The translations under genes and the position numbers were made by a program. A stretch of DNA of 64,000 nt from Trichostrongylus colubriformis (lineage: Eukaryota > Nematoda > Chromadorea > Rhabditida > Trichostrongylidae), in the NCBI GenBank assembly GCA_963978905.1, contig OZ022261.1, positions 8,371,992-8,435,991 of the forward strand. Direction: 5' to 3'. This document shows, piece by piece, positions 37,393 through 49,833 of this stretch (position 1 is the first letter of the stretch; each line of letters opens with the position of its first letter). Under the pieces are notes generated by a model. It worked only from the letters and a program-made list of their open reading frames with translations. It was not told the origin of the DNA and did not search any database.

Positions 37393-38171
37393 TACATCGA
37401 CTCGCTGGCTGAAAAGGACACTTTGAGTCAACTCATCCGCCGGGAGCCCCTTCAGAGCGAGATCTAATATCGGACACTTAGATCGTCCAAGAACTTTCTC
37501 TCACTGCTCACCAAGACTGACTCCTAGATCCGGCAACCAAGACTAGAACAGTGCCCGGCAAGCACTAGCGGAGAATATTTTACTAATAATCTCTATTGCA
37601 CACTTCGTTCAGTGCTTCATATTACCACTTTTTCGCCCAGCAGAATGCGTGTGGCAGGCAGGAAAAGCTCAGCCGATCTCATCTGTTGAAGATACGAAAG
37701 GTGATTCGGTGAATTGGTCTCGGGCAAGTCTGTAGGAACTGAAACTCTGAAGTGTGCATCAGCTAGTCCCAGGTATCCATTAAGGGCTAAAACGCATAGT
37801 TCAAATCCTGACTAGAAATTGATCAGCTCTGAATGCTTTGTCATCTTAATCACCCATACCTTGTTTAAGTCATGACTGATAGTCTTCCTGAGCTGGGATA
37901 ATACTGTTTACCACTTAGCATATTATGGTGACTCATGTGGTCTGTTTAATGTGAAGGGAATACAGTTGTTCTCAATATAATTTTCTTGTCACAGTTACAG
38001 CAAATAGAGAAGGGCCTGAGGTTCTAGTGCAACCCAAATTAGCACCACGTTTCATAAAATTGAGTTACTACAAAGTGTCAGTGATTTCGAGCACTTGATA
38101 CGCACAAGAAGTAGGCCATGTGAACAAAAGAAAAGGCAACAAAGTAGAATCAAATCCACTTTTAGCACTAC

Positions 38172-38234
38172 CACTATATAATATGGATCTCCAAACTCAT
38201 CGTCAGTAAACTCGATGAATACGGTGGCATAGCT
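38172..38234 (-). CDS. candidate upstream exon of the same minus-strand gene
   Basis: On the minus strand 21 codons read SYATVFIEFTDDEFGDPYYI plus V, ending in phase 0 at a GTAGTG donor. That is the phase needed by the exon at 36444. The acceptor (TCTCAAAAG) is poor. The peptide composition looks coding but no family is recognised. Confidence 0.3.
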
Positions 38235-38372
38235 CTTTTGAGAATGTTACAAGTGCCTAAGAATCTATATGATTTCGCTATTTCATTCAATCTTCTTAGA
38301 ATATTACTACAAACAATCAGCTCTCTCGGCTAACAAATTTGTATCGCGCACTTTTAACGTTCGCAGAAATTA

Positions 38373-39450
38373 TTAGGTCGTCTGGAAAGTTCATATCCTT
38401 TTGTGTTGCTATTTTTTGTACATTCATTGCTGGTTACAAACTCATTCTCCCTTGCCAAATAGTGTTGGAGGAAACACTGTGCGACAATGCTTTAACAGAT
38501 TCCGTTCTGGAGATTTAAGCCTTGACGATGAACCTCGTAGTGGTCGACCTAAAGCAATTCCTGACGAGGATCTGAAGGCGTTTGTGGTGGCTGACTCATC
38601 CCGAACGGTTCGAGAGATTGCAGAAAAGCTAGGCAATGGCAAATCCACTGTTGTGGATGGTCCAAAACGCATTGGGAATTTGAAAAAAAAACCCGACAGT
38701 ATGTGACCCACAATTCGACTGACCGGTGGAATGGGCACGTCCCAAGGCTTCTTCTTCACTTTTTTGCGCCAGAGAAGCGACCCGTTTTTTGGAATGAAAT
38801 GTCACCTGTGTTGAAATGTGGATCATGTATGATAACAGAAGACGTTCCGGGCGGTAGTTGGATGTCGATGAACCACCGAGGTTTTTCTGAAGTCGAATCC
38901 TCACGAAAAAAGAATGGTCACAGTGTGGTGGTCATCGGTTGGTGTGATCCACTATAACTTTTTGTTACCACGCCAATCTATCACAGTAGAGTCCTACAGC
39001 GAGAAAATCGACGAAATGTACCGAAACTTCGTCAGCTGCAGCCAGCACTCATCAACAGAAAAGGTCCGACTCTTTTGCATGACAACGCCTGTCCACACGT
39101 TTCACAAATCTATTTCCATAAAATTAACGGATTGGGGGTTGAAATTCTACCTCATCCACCATATTCTCCAAATCTTTGACAAACCGACTATCAGCTTGTC
39201 AAACTTTCCCAGAACTTCCTTGCTGGAAAATAATCCCTGAGTCAGGACCAAGCAAAAAAAGCCTTGTAGATTTCGTGGATTCTCGATCATCCAGTTTTTT
39301 CTCTGATGGAATTTATCGACTAGTGTCACATTTGCAAAAGTGTGCTGATTCGAGCGGTGCCTATTTCAATTAAACCCGATGAGTATTTAGAAGGTTATGA
39401 TCGTTTTAAGTGGAACACTCAAAACGCTGAGTACTTTCCGAACAACCTAA
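38373..39450 (+). mobile_element. decayed mariner transposon
   Basis: The ends TTAGGTCGTCTGGAAAGTTC and, on the other strand, TTAGGTTGTTCGGAAAGTAC are inverted repeats flanked by TA (38371-38372, 39451-39452). The length is 1078 bp and transposase remains fill most of the interior. It is more diverged than the mariner at 26696. Confidence 0.85.
38433..39373 (+). pseudogene. mariner transposase pseudogene
   Basis: It starts in the helix-turn-helix region (CFNRFRSGDLSLDDEPRSGRP), with the usual first N-terminal helices missing. It continues through SRTVREIAEKLGNGKST and breaks at a stop near 38705. A CVEMWIMYDN segment stands where DEKW is expected, so the first catalytic Asp is replaced by Val. 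It goes on with MVTVWWSSVGVIHYNFLLPR. The second Asp motif HDNACPH is present in a shifted frame near 39080. An internal stop precedes the third-Asp block TDYQL. The C-terminus FVDSRSSSFFSDGIYRLVSH is clear. Several frameshifts and stops show long inactivity. Confidence 0.85.
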
Positions 39451-40273
39451 TAGATATTTTGCATAACCTTCTGACCCTTCGAAGGAAAATCTGCAAGCAA
39501 ACCTCGATATTTTCTTTTTGAACAGTTCATGATTATCCGATTGTTTAGTTGGTGTGGTTGGCGGTGAAGAGCTGCGCACTAACATCAGTCTTTTACTGAA
39601 ATTCGAAAATTTAATTTGATAATTGTAAATATGAATGTATCGCAGCTATCATCGAATAGACTAACTTTTGTGGTGAAGCGGAGCTATCACTGAAAATGGA
39701 CTCAAATCGTGCACTCGTAGCGGCCGGAGAAGTGGGAACAGAAGACGGTTGTAGTTTGTTTCTATCTACCTACAAGCTTACAAATCAACTCCTATATTTA
39801 AAAAGAATATGCTACGAGCGTCAAGTTGAAAAAACGAAAAGTCTCCTGGCAAAGACTGAATAACAAGGTATAAGGCTGGAATAACAAGCCTTATCTTTCA
39901 TCCTGTACGATATCCAGGAAGAATCCACGCTAACTGCTGTCCACGATATTTTGTCGTCTACAATAATTTTGTAAATACAAAGTGCGAAATGAACACGAAC
40001 ACAGATAAGCGATAAGTCTAGATCGTGATGATATGACTGAGATGATGTATGAGAAAACTATAATGAATAGAATAATGTTGCTTCCGTTCTGCCCTCTGGC
40101 TTCCCAGTGCACCAATCAGCCTTCGTGCACAGCATTCTCAGCACATAAACCTGCCTGAGTAATTCTAGAGCTGCTTTGAGATTCTCAATATGTTATTCCA
40201 TTTATTTGTCCCTTGTAGTTTGTTACTTCTACGCAGATTAAAATATGAATAATGACAAGATTGTTTGCTATAG

Positions 40274-40350
40274 GTGTATACTCTTATGTCAGGATTTCGC
40301 ACCACTACGCGGAGTGCGGCGCGGTGTGAGCGAGCTTTGCGCGCCGCTAT
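40274..40350 (+). repeat. partial copy of the TTATGTCAGG hairpin family
   Basis: GTGTATACTCTTATGTCAGG then ATTTCGCACCACTACGCGGA match the left end of 34085-34318 and the inner part of 46422-46610 (CGCGGAGTGCGGC). No right arm was found within 300 bases. Confidence 0.55.
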
Positions 40351-40469
40351 AGTTATGTCTTATAAAGGAGGCCCATCAGGTCATGGTGAGCTTCTACGAA
40401 ACGGTCCATTTGCATTTTATTGGGTCACATACATGAAGCAAAAGACCGTTCTCCATTTCATCTAAATGG

Positions 40470-42060
40470 CTTTGAGGCCCAGAAAGTAGTTGGTGGTTCG
40501 ATTCCCACTGAGAACATTTTTGCATTTTTCTAGTTATCATCCATTTGTGTTAATATATGACCGCACATGCAAAATGTGTGCAAAATCAATTTTTATTCTG
40601 CCGCGGAACCTCTACCTTGAGTTTTCTTGCGTACTGAGCGACTGATTTGTTTGGATCTGTCAATGCCCATCACGAGCCATTTAGCCCACTTAGTCGAATT
40701 TGACACCGATTTTTTGCTTCATGTATTTGACCCTATAAAATGCAAAAAAAACCGTTCTGCAAAAGCTGTAAGAGCTATTATGCGGCAATGTTAGGAGTGC
40801 ATACATGACTGAATGTAATCGCTTAAGGATCTGACAACACGGCCCCGTCAGCTCGTCCGCGTAGCTTCGCTAGCAAAGCGCCGCGGTGCGAAATTACTTG
40901 TCTGCCCTTTTGCCTATTCCCTCCGTTGAGAGTTGCAACGGTTTATGTCGATTGTCAGTTGTAATTCCATCACTTGGGCTATCACTTCCTACAATGACCC
41001 GAAGGACTCATGTCCGGACTATCCTATCCGATTGCATTTCAGTCTCAAATTTGAATATGCTCTATGTCCATAGCTCGATGTGTGGCTACCCCACCAGCCC
41101 TTGAAGAAGGGTAATGAGCAAGCTGGTTGTCTCATCTGTCGGGATGGGTCTTACACTCGAGGTTCGTATTCAGATCAAAGAGGTACCTACTTTGGTCCGC
41201 ACGGGGAAACCACGATAGATTGCGTGACCCAGAGTGACTTTTCGGCATGTTAACACTAATACTTTCTATTCTCAGTACCATGACATTAGTCAACGTTACA
41301 TAAACGTGTACTTTTAAGTCACACACAGCTGCGGACACAGAAAAACATCATAATCCTATTGTTGACAGAAATGGTATTAGATGCGGGTGGTCCAAATGAG
41401 ATGGTTCATTACTTAAATTTTTATCAAATTTCTAAGGATTAGAATGGGCAAGAAGTTCTGCATTCCCTGTACTTCTCACTGTTTGTCTTACCATTGATTG
41501 TAAATAAATAAATTTAAAAAAATAATTTTTAATGTTCGGGAGCCACTGGAGCCACTAAAAAACTGGTGAGAGCCTCTCTCTGGGTACGGGTCAGCGAGTA
41601 CCACTCACGACCACCGCAACGATCGGCTTGGTGATGACATTGGCGCACGCCTCCTGAACCATGCACTAGCAGATGAGCTATGCACTCGATTGCCACGTTG
41701 ATTCACAGAGGGTATTCATTGAAAATAGAATCTCTTCACTAGTTAGTCTTGGAAGCAGGGTTCAGTAGAGAATAGTGTGTAGAAGTATTGAGTATGGGTG
41801 TGGGTGTGGGTTTCTGTCATTATCGCTAGCAGCTCAAGGTAGGCGTCATGAACTGGATCGTGGACTAGTGATGTGGCTTATCCTCGTACGAACAGTTTCT
41901 GTGATGTTGTGAAACATCTAATACTGTTACATAATTCTATATTTCTATTTCTCATTTGAGGATTACTTCAAAAACTCAACTGCGGAGTATATCGTAGGAA
42001 CAGCTTAGCGGCGAAGTGTAGAGGGAACTCTCGTGATTTCAAAGCACTTGAACCTAAAAC
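40470..42060. other. non-coding stretch with a T-arm-like hairpin
   Basis: GTGGTTCGATTCCCAC at about 40491-40506 resembles a tRNA T arm, with TGGCTTTGAGG upstream, but no cloverleaf forms. A GTGTGG repeat lies near 41800. No exon was recognised. Confidence 0.35.
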
Positions 42061-42074
42061 CCCACTGTACTTAA

Positions 42075-42532
42075 AGACACCGGAAGGGGGTAATTTTGGC
42101 TAACGGTAGAACAGACGTAGTGTGGACGAGTTTAAGTGGCCGCCATGGCCCAAACTCGCCAATTTGACGCCTTGGCATGGTGCCAAAAGGAGATGTTTCT
42201 GTTATAAATTTGTTTTTCCTTTTACTTTTTACTTTGTTCTTTCTTATATTGCTTCTAGATGTATTTACGTGAATGCTAATGTAGTTGGGAATGGCCGCTC
42301 CACTGCGCTGGGAGCCAGGTGCTAAAACTGACGTTGGCCCAAGGCCCGTTCCCTACAGCGGACAACTCGGAAAGTCAGTGTGTTGGATGCGAATGGGATG
42401 CGAATACACACCGCAGCGTCGCGCATTTGAGTCCGAGTTTTTTCGCCTATTATCGCTTCTAACCTTGAGTGTTCGTTACAAAATGCTCAGTTCTTTGCAT
42501 CTTCCTATTGTTTCGGACCCCTACCGGTTCCT
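42075..42532. mobile_element. TTAA-flanked non-autonomous element
   Basis: The left end AGACACCGGAAGGGGG and, on the other strand, the right end AGGAACCGGTAGGGGT are inverted, with TTAA on each side (42071-42074, 42533-42536). Its left 190 bases match 22767-22957 and its right 180 bases match 8467-8660. It therefore combines two segments found separately elsewhere in the window. No coding capacity. Confidence 0.7.
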
Positions 42533-42539
42533 TTAAGGG

Positions 42540-43330
42540 CATACAGAATTTATGTTCGACATGTTTGACTAGTAGTGGCGTACGGTACAGCTGTCTGCTG
42601 TGCTCTGTCTTACCATCCTTATCAAAGCGGTAAGAATCTGTAAGCTTGTGATGAATCCCGAACAGTAGTCATATAAAATAATGTGCACTATTCAAGCAGC
42701 AACCTGAGCTTAATGATTGACATATGCTACATCTCAACATGATTGGATAGTTTTGCTGTCCCGTAGCTTTAAGAACACCAGATTAGCTACCTGTCACACT
42801 AAATTCACTTGATAATGATTAGCTCAACCAATAATTCATTCCACTACCAGTTGTCTTACTTGCAGCACCTGCCCCTGAAGCCACCAAGTATCAAACCAAT
42901 CCAATGATTTCACTACAGATGAAAACTAGTAAGAACATGTCTTTATAAGTGATTACGCCATGGTGGCTGTCATGAAACTGTCAATCTGGCCATCACTTCG
43001 AGACCAGTCACACTTGCTTACGTCGAAATGTGCACCGTGCGATTCCTCGCCAGCTCCATCAAAGCTACAACAAAGCGAATAGGTAGAACTGTGCAGAAAC
43101 GAGTGGTTGAACGCCCTTCACTATACTTTGTAAGCATTCAAGCTGCCGCCATCGTTTCCCAGAACACTTTGTTCTCAAGTACTGGTCTTTCCAGCGATTT
43201 GCAGATTGTGCAAGTGTAGGTCTGCTCAGTACTGCACGTTTTCATATAGTTTTGTTTTACACTACTGCAGCCGCAGCGCTGCAATGTTCAGTAGCTGGTT
43301 CACCATAGGGATTGCAATAAACCGTGATGT
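42540..43330. other. non-coding stretch without recognised gene
   Basis: Nothing beyond short frames was recognised. Confidence 0.4.
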
Positions 43331-43344
43331 CTTCTTCTTCTCTC

Positions 43345-43740
43345 CCTAGCGTTGGTCCCGGGCCGTCACAAGATTGCCTGTTCTTACCAGAAGTCGTCAC
43401 TTGTTCCTATTCAAGGCTTGTTACGCCGTGGTCCTCACCTCGGTGAAGTCGCTAGTGATGAGGTCCCTCCAGCTCTTCTTTGGCACTCTCTGTGGTCACC
43501 TCTCTTGTGCTTCTTACTCTACTGCTATCCTGGGACAATCTTCTGGTGTCCGTACCATCGCAGCCGCTGCTCCCTCAACCTCAACTGGACACGTCCTCTG
43601 CATGATTGCTCTTACGTCCTCGTTCCTGACCTTATCCAGTCGTCCTGGTGGCATGTTCAGCTTAACCTCCTCATTTCCAAAGCAACTGCGTGCAGCTACG
43701 TTTCATGTCTTTTTTTCGTGGGCCAGCAATTAATCTTGAT
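43345..43740 (-). pseudogene. 3' end of a non-LTR retrotransposon reverse transcriptase ORF
   Basis: On the minus strand, pieces in shifting frames read NMPPGRLDKVRNEDVRAIMQ, then the tail of an LRWYGHV-like motif, PEDCPR, VPKKSWRDLITSDFTEVRTT, and ALNRNK..RLLVRTGNLVTA before a stop. This order (a polymerase C-terminal segment, a W.GH block, then RPKKRW and an NR.KW ending) is typical of the C-terminal part of RTE-type endonuclease-reverse transcriptase proteins of nematodes. Stops and frameshifts show it is dead. The plus-strand frames at 43352-43747 are its antisense shadows. Confidence 0.6.
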
Positions 43741-43759
43741 GATTTGATACTTCAAAAAT

Positions 43760-46410
43760 TCATAGTTGGCTCCTTAAAGGTAGTGACAGGGGTGATTCGG
43801 GGCGAATGTGAAACAATTAATATATATGAAAGCCAAGGTGCGCAGCAGTATGAAGAAAAGAAAGAAAAAAGGGAAGAAAAAATATAATGAAACGGTCAAA
43901 AAGCCAAAAAAGAGGACCTTCTTCCTTTTCCTGATTCACAAAAGGGGCGGGCTGAGCCGAAAAAAGAGGCGGGCCATGATAAAGATGTCGGTAACAGTTG
44001 AGAAAGATGCCTCCTCTAAAGCTTTGGTTCGCCTCTCTACCTGGATTTTGTAACATGTAGTCTTCCCAGACGCGTAGCTCCTATTTGGGTGACTTACTTC
44101 AGGAGTTCTCATCACCCACATTACCCTTATCACCGTCTTCAAAAATAAAGAGCTAGGTATCAAAGTATTCGTAGGCCATCACTACAGAAGACCTTATCAG
44201 TGAGATTCGAAAGAAATGCATGCACGTAGAACTAACAATTGCGCAAGTCTTAGATAAAGCAGAAGAGGGCTATCGTGCATGGCAGCTATGAAAGAAGAAT
44301 TTGTAGAGTAATTAAATGTGCATGCTTTCACTTACACTTTCCCTCAGAGAAATGTCGTTGGCTGTCAAAGGACGGATGCGATAAAAGTCAAGAGAGTTGC
44401 TGTAAACGTGAAAAAGTGCTTTATCCAATGCATGCACGTACCAAAAGGTCAAGAAGCAAAAACGTGTGGCATAGGGTTCTTGATTAGTTCTAAAACCTTC
44501 AGGTCTTCACACCGCCAACAGTTAAGGGTTAAAATGTCATCTGCCTGTCTTTCCAGCCATCTTATTTCTCATGGGCTAACATGTTCTTGACTCATACACG
44601 GAGGAAGGCCTTAATTTTAGCGCAGAAGTTTTCTGCAAAGTCTCCGTGAATGTGCCTATAAAGGGGACGATACGCACGTGCGAATCAACATTCTTACGGT
44701 TTGATCTTAAATTTCCATTTCGTTTCACATTTCTTTTGGTGCGTATTTTTCTTGAGTTTTAGATTTTTAGCATTTAATCATACCGGTATATGAATATAGA
44801 TAAACACAAAATTGAATTTCAACCATGAGGATCATTTCGGTGTGAACTAAGGAGATAGAAGTGAAAGCGGTTCAAAAAGTAGGAAGGGAGGGGTAGAAAA
44901 TCAGAGAACCATTCCTTTTCACAGCGCATTGAATAACGCTGAAAACATCCCCATACAGTGTGTAATCAAATCAGTCTTCAACACTCGCTTATTAGACAGG
45001 ACAATAAAATCAAAGGAACCGGTGAGGATTCGTCTACTGCTTTTTCCCAGCAGTACCTCGTAGTACTGAATTCCTCAATGCTGCCCCTTTGAAACGAACA
45101 TAAGACATTCAAAACAACCCAGCCAAAAGCATTAGGGGTATGGCTCAATTACGCAGATCCGTCTACAAGCACTCTGAAAAGCTTCAGTGCACGGAGCGTT
45201 CTAGTATCCGCTATGCTCAACTGCTCCAGAAAGTCCATGATGAAAGTCTAAGGAATGAATCTTGGGAGAAATCATATGAAGAATGGAAGTGATTACCAGT
45301 CCACTGCTACACAGTGAAACAGGCATAGAATTGCATTTCAAAAGTTGATCGACGGTTCCATGCGAAGAGAAGACAAATCAATGAGATAGAATCTACGGAG
45401 ATTCCAACATTAAACTCGTGGAACTTGAAATTATTTTTGGCACACGACATTTCATCACAATTCTTACTCGAAGAAGTTATCCTTATTGAGTGTACTGCCA
45501 TGGGCAACGATATCAAAAATGTTAAATATTTTGAGATATAAGCACAGATAAAAGAGTTATTAAACCAGAACACTAGCGTCAATGAAGGCACGTGATTTTC
45601 GTGTTTATTTTTTGGGTAGGCCTCGACATATTATCAATGAGGGAGTTAGGTAAAGGCATATTACTGGCAAGTGTTTCCGGCGGTGTGCTTCAGGTCATCA
45701 AATACTCTCAATTGCATAGCATACTTACACTGATTGAATACAGCATAGCCGAATATAATCAACGACCATTCAAAAGATCCTAACAAATAGCACGAGTTAC
45801 GGGGCCCACATCGACAGCCACATACCGAATGGCAGACGGCTTTGGTAAGGATCAGCGGCGCATGGTACAGTCATAGACACTCCATAAGATTCTCTTTTCA
45901 TCACCGTAAACCATTAAGTAGATGAGGCACTGAAGGCAGCGTTACTTTTCTCCTCAGTTAAATATGGTGGGAGAAGTTTTGAAGGGAAATAAGAAGGACA
46001 TGGAAGGACCGTATGAAAACGGCATTTCATTTAAGATTAGACTGGTAGTTTAGCTTTAAATACACTAAACGGTCGGAATTTGTGCACGAAGGTTGTAGCG
46101 ACACAGCATACCTAAAGATCATAGCATGAAACATCACAGATCATTAGAGAGAGGATGGCATGGCTGCTAATCCGCAGCCAGAGGGTGTTAGCCGGAGTGA
46201 TTAGGAGACACTACTCAATCAGCTCAATGCATGGAGACCATCGATGCCATTTATGTACAACCATAAGTGCTATTCTCAGTGGTAAGCCAGATATATCCAG
46301 GGTAATACCTTCATGTAGATTCCCATTACCATTCCGTTGAGCAGCCCCTTATATGGTGAAACTCTCATTTAACACAAATGGCATACAATATACTCACAAT
46401 AAAGGCAAGG
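43760..46410. other. non-coding stretch without recognised gene
   Basis: The A/G-rich segment 43840-43960 gives lysine-rich frames by composition alone. No paired repeats or exons were found in the rest. Confidence 0.4.
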
Positions 46411-46421
46411 TAGTAATGCGA

Positions 46422-46610
46422 ATGTACACTGTTAGGAAAGTATCTCGCACTCCGACATACGGCGCGCAACGCGATGCGTGCGAGCAAACGGTGCCGTTAG
46501 TAGCTGGGTCCTGGATGGATCGCCCTGTCATGCACGACAATCCTAGCTCGTACGCACTACGCCGCGAGCCGCACTCCGCGGAGCATAGTCCTGTCTCAAC
46601 GGTACATACC
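46422..46610. mobile_element. GC-rich hairpin MITE, TTATGTCAGG family, diverged copy
   Basis: The left end ATGTACACTGTTAGGAAAGT and, on the other strand, the right end GTATGTACCGTTGAGACAGG are inverted. The inner GC-rich part contains CGCGGAGTGCGGC, as at 40310. It is smaller (about 190 bp) than the copy at 34085. Confidence 0.5.
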
Positions 46611-46619
46611 CGGAAAATC

Positions 46620-47620
46620 TGAGGGCTCGCAAAAATTTCTGTTTCTCCGGCGAGACAAGCTGAGGTCATAGAACGTATGCCTATACACAAGCGCATCGTG
46701 CGTCATTGGAAAGAGCATCAGGAAGCCCCCAGGATTAATCAAAGGATAAAGCTCGCGGAGCTAATCAATCTCATGGGAATGATTCACGCATCTCACTACA
46801 TATACGGATTATAAATAATCATTTATTTAGGAAGGAGTAAAAAGTGCAGCATAAACAGAATAGCAAAAAGAGGATCTCAAAGCTTGAAGGGAAGAAAAAT
46901 ACTTGCAAAAGATGAAGAAATAGCAAATCAGGTTATAATCATCTGCATACCAAATAGCGTCAGACAAGGTTGATGAAATAGTAAACAAATAGAAAGAGTC
47001 AACCAGCAGCACAGCATCGATAAAGTAGCTGAAGGCAACTTCGCGGTAGCGGGGCCGTGTGTAGGGGGAGTGGTCATATGTAAATATGTTGATAGGTCCC
47101 TTGTGACCCAAATGTACAAGATGCAAAAGGAACAGTCAAGGACACCGTAGCGTTCTGAAAGCTGAGCTTTCATTCTCACCATGGATATTGTACATGTGGA
47201 GCATCCGTTTTGGTGAGGAGGCCTAAAAATTTATGATTCGCAGAAGAGCGTATAGAAAGAGAGGATACTAAGACATACGCGATTTCTCGTCCAATTCAAG
47301 GCGGGGAGTACTTGAATGGGTGAGCACGATATAGCAAAATACGACAAGCGCCTTTGCGCCAAGGTTGTCAGTGCTACTGAGAAAAAACAAAAGTTCCAAG
47401 CTATTTCCGACCTTACAAACCGTACCAATTTCATCGCTAAGAAACTAAACCGCTTCCAGTATTGAACATTGAGCAGGCATGTATTGAACAAGCAACGGTC
47501 GATATTGAGTCGGTTATGCAGACAATGGATTGCTGAAGACCATGTCAACTCCGCAAAGTCAGGACTTCTGACGAAGCAGTCTGGGGAGAGCTAGGAGAGG
47601 TAGTGCCGAGCAGCGCCTGA
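46620..47620. other. stretch with a doubtful terminal exon
   Basis: On the minus strand 46827-47126 is open for 99 codons and ends at a stop overlapping an AATAAA. It is rich in Phe, Tyr and Ser and has no recognisable domain. The part from about 47290 may be the 5' continuation of the RTE pseudogene but could not be aligned by eye. Confidence 0.3.
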
Positions 47621-47629
47621 TGATTCCAT

Positions 47630-49200
47630 GCATAACGGCTACGTATGGACCTCCTTGCACTCCTTGCACGATACCAGAGAAGGAACAAGATATGCAGCCT
47701 TCTACACTGCGCTACTAAGTCAAATCTTCCCGTTGTCCAAATGGAACCAACATGCAGGGAAAGAGTATTGCCCTTTCTTCCGTCGGAATTACACCATGCT
47801 ATACAAACGATGCCCAGGAATAAAGCTCCCGGATGAGATGGCGTCAACGCTGAATTTCTTCGACCATGAGGTCCGCCGCTGTATCTCTTGCTTCTGGCTC
47901 TTACCGAAAAGTGCACTGTTACTTGACCGAATGTGCCATTCCTTCATCTTTGGAGCGGTCTCCGACGGTGCCGCTGCTCAAGAAAGGCGACATAGAAGAC
48001 CTAACAAACTATACCCCATCACGCTTCCGCCCTGCTTTACAAAGTGTTCACCTGTTACATACTAGCGCGCATCCGGACGTCATTCGAAGAGGCTCAGCCA
48101 GTGAAGCAAGCAGGCTTCCGTCACAACTTCAGCTGGGGATGACTTCCATCGACAAGAAAGCGTTCGATTTAGTGGAACGAATTGAAATTTTGGAAGGTGC
48201 TGGAAGATCGAAGTGTTGGAAACTTCTACGTAGACATGCTACGGCAACGCTATAGGGAGAGCACAACGGTGCTCTGTTCTATCTACAAGGACGTTGTGGT
48301 TGCGGTAGAGAAGGGCATACGTCCGATATCACTAATCTCTTCAACGCTTGCCTCGAGTCCGTAATAGAACGCTGCGACTGGGACAACTTCGTAATAAATA
48401 TCGACGGTGTGCGGCTTAATCATCACCGGTTTGCTAACGATATGGTAACGATACTGTACTGCTAACGATACACGGATTTGCCAGAAGAGGCCTTTGAGAA
48501 GTTGAATCGTCTTGACAATGAAGAAAGCCCCTACGTCTTGTAATCGACACTTCACAGAGAAGGTCGTGAAAAGTTCATTTTTGAGTAGCGCCTAAGTGCT
48601 CTTGAAAGTAAGTCTCGTTGAAGAGTCGACAAGTACATATATCTTGCAAGCCTGCTGCACATGAAGAACGTGCTCATGGCAGAGTTGAGGTGAGGCCGCA
48701 AAGCTGAAGGGGCTGCAACCAACTCCATAGGATACGTAACGGACAATATCCAGGATCGTAAACTCCGGACAGATCTCTTCTCCTCATCGGTGCTATCCGC
48801 CCTCAGTTATATCGGAGGAACATGGGCCTTGACAAAATCACTGCAAAAGCGGCCGAAGTTTACCCAGGCATCCATAGAGTGTCGTCTTGCAGGCCTGACG
48901 TTGAGCCATCGAAGAGAGCTGTGACAACGCCATTCAGACATTAGGGCTAGTCACTGGCGTAGGACGTTCTCGTTCCCTTTGATGAGGCTGAGCACCGATT
49001 CGCTGGACATTGATGGGGAGAAATAACGCACGATGGAGTTCAGACTGCACGACGGTTTCTCACGAAAAGAAACAAGCACTCGGTCAACCTTCTGTACAGT
49101 GGGCAGATTCTTTGGCGCACCGTAGCAACGTATACGACTAAGTGCTCATCAAGATAGCCATGCAGTGAACAACCAAGGCTCAAAACTGAGAGCAACGGAG
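47630..49200 (+). pseudogene. RTE-type non-LTR reverse transcriptase, heavily decayed
   Basis: In order along the plus strand: RVLPFLPSELHHAIQTMPRN followed by KAPG (start of the polymerase domain, about 47760-47836); PLLKKGDIEDLTNY (47970-48015), the LLKKGD..NYRPI block; KKAFDLVE (48152-48175), where the catalytic Asp of the A motif would sit; INIDGVRLNHHRFANDMV (48397-48445), where the active-site FADD appears as FAND; VDKYIYLASLLHMKN near 48620; and a late EHRFAGH segment near 48990, resembling the W.GH block of the C-terminus. Frames change at least five times and many stops occur. The endonuclease half is not recognisable. Confidence 0.75.
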
Positions 49201-49833
49201 AAGAAGTTGGGACTCGCGATGGTTAACCGCCGTGCCGATGAACAGGCCGTTTAAGTATCTAGGTATATAGCTGGTTCCAGTACTCTACATGGCCATCGAA
49301 TGCTACTGGACTCTCCATAAAATCAGTTACAGTTACACGAAAAAACATATCCTGAGATGATGGATTCTCAGTATTAGCTCATGCGTGAAACAGAGCTTAT
49401 CCATCCATACAAATTGTGTACTAGCACCCCTACCTCGAGTGGGAGGGGAAAGGGCAGAGGGAAGGGGGTGAGGTGGACCGATGTGTTGCTTAGAAAAGAG
49501 TGACTCGGATGCCATCGTTCCCATTACTTTCAGCAAAGACGTATGCCTTGTCCTCGGAAGCAGGATGCTTATTGGTCCGTTATTGGTAGGAAAGAACAAA
49601 GGGAGTGTCGACTCCGCCCCTTTGCGTTCAAGGAGGTTCGAGGAGGTGTGACGATGATGCTCATCAACATTCTCGTGCCAATGACGATCCAGTTGAGGTC
49701 TCTCCCTGGCGAACATGGAATATGCTCTAAAGGAAGACCCTTCTTGATAGTTTTCCCACCTCTTTTCTGCGCTTCCTCATCGCGACCGCTAGCAACAAGT
49801 TGCAGCCTTACCCTTACTTTTTACCCTCACCAG

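Noticed and set aside
40470..40510. tRNA gene around GTGGTTCGATTCCCAC
   Set aside because: Only a T-arm-like hairpin forms; no D arm, anticodon arm or acceptor stem could be drawn.
43352..43747. 131- and 119-codon plus-strand frames
   Set aside because: They are antisense to recognisable RTE reverse-transcriptase remains on the minus strand.
46827..47182. 99-codon minus frame ending at an AATAAA as a terminal exon
   Set aside because: It is dominated by Phe, Tyr, Ser and Leu, shows no domain and has no good acceptor. The AATAAA overlaps the stop and may be chance.
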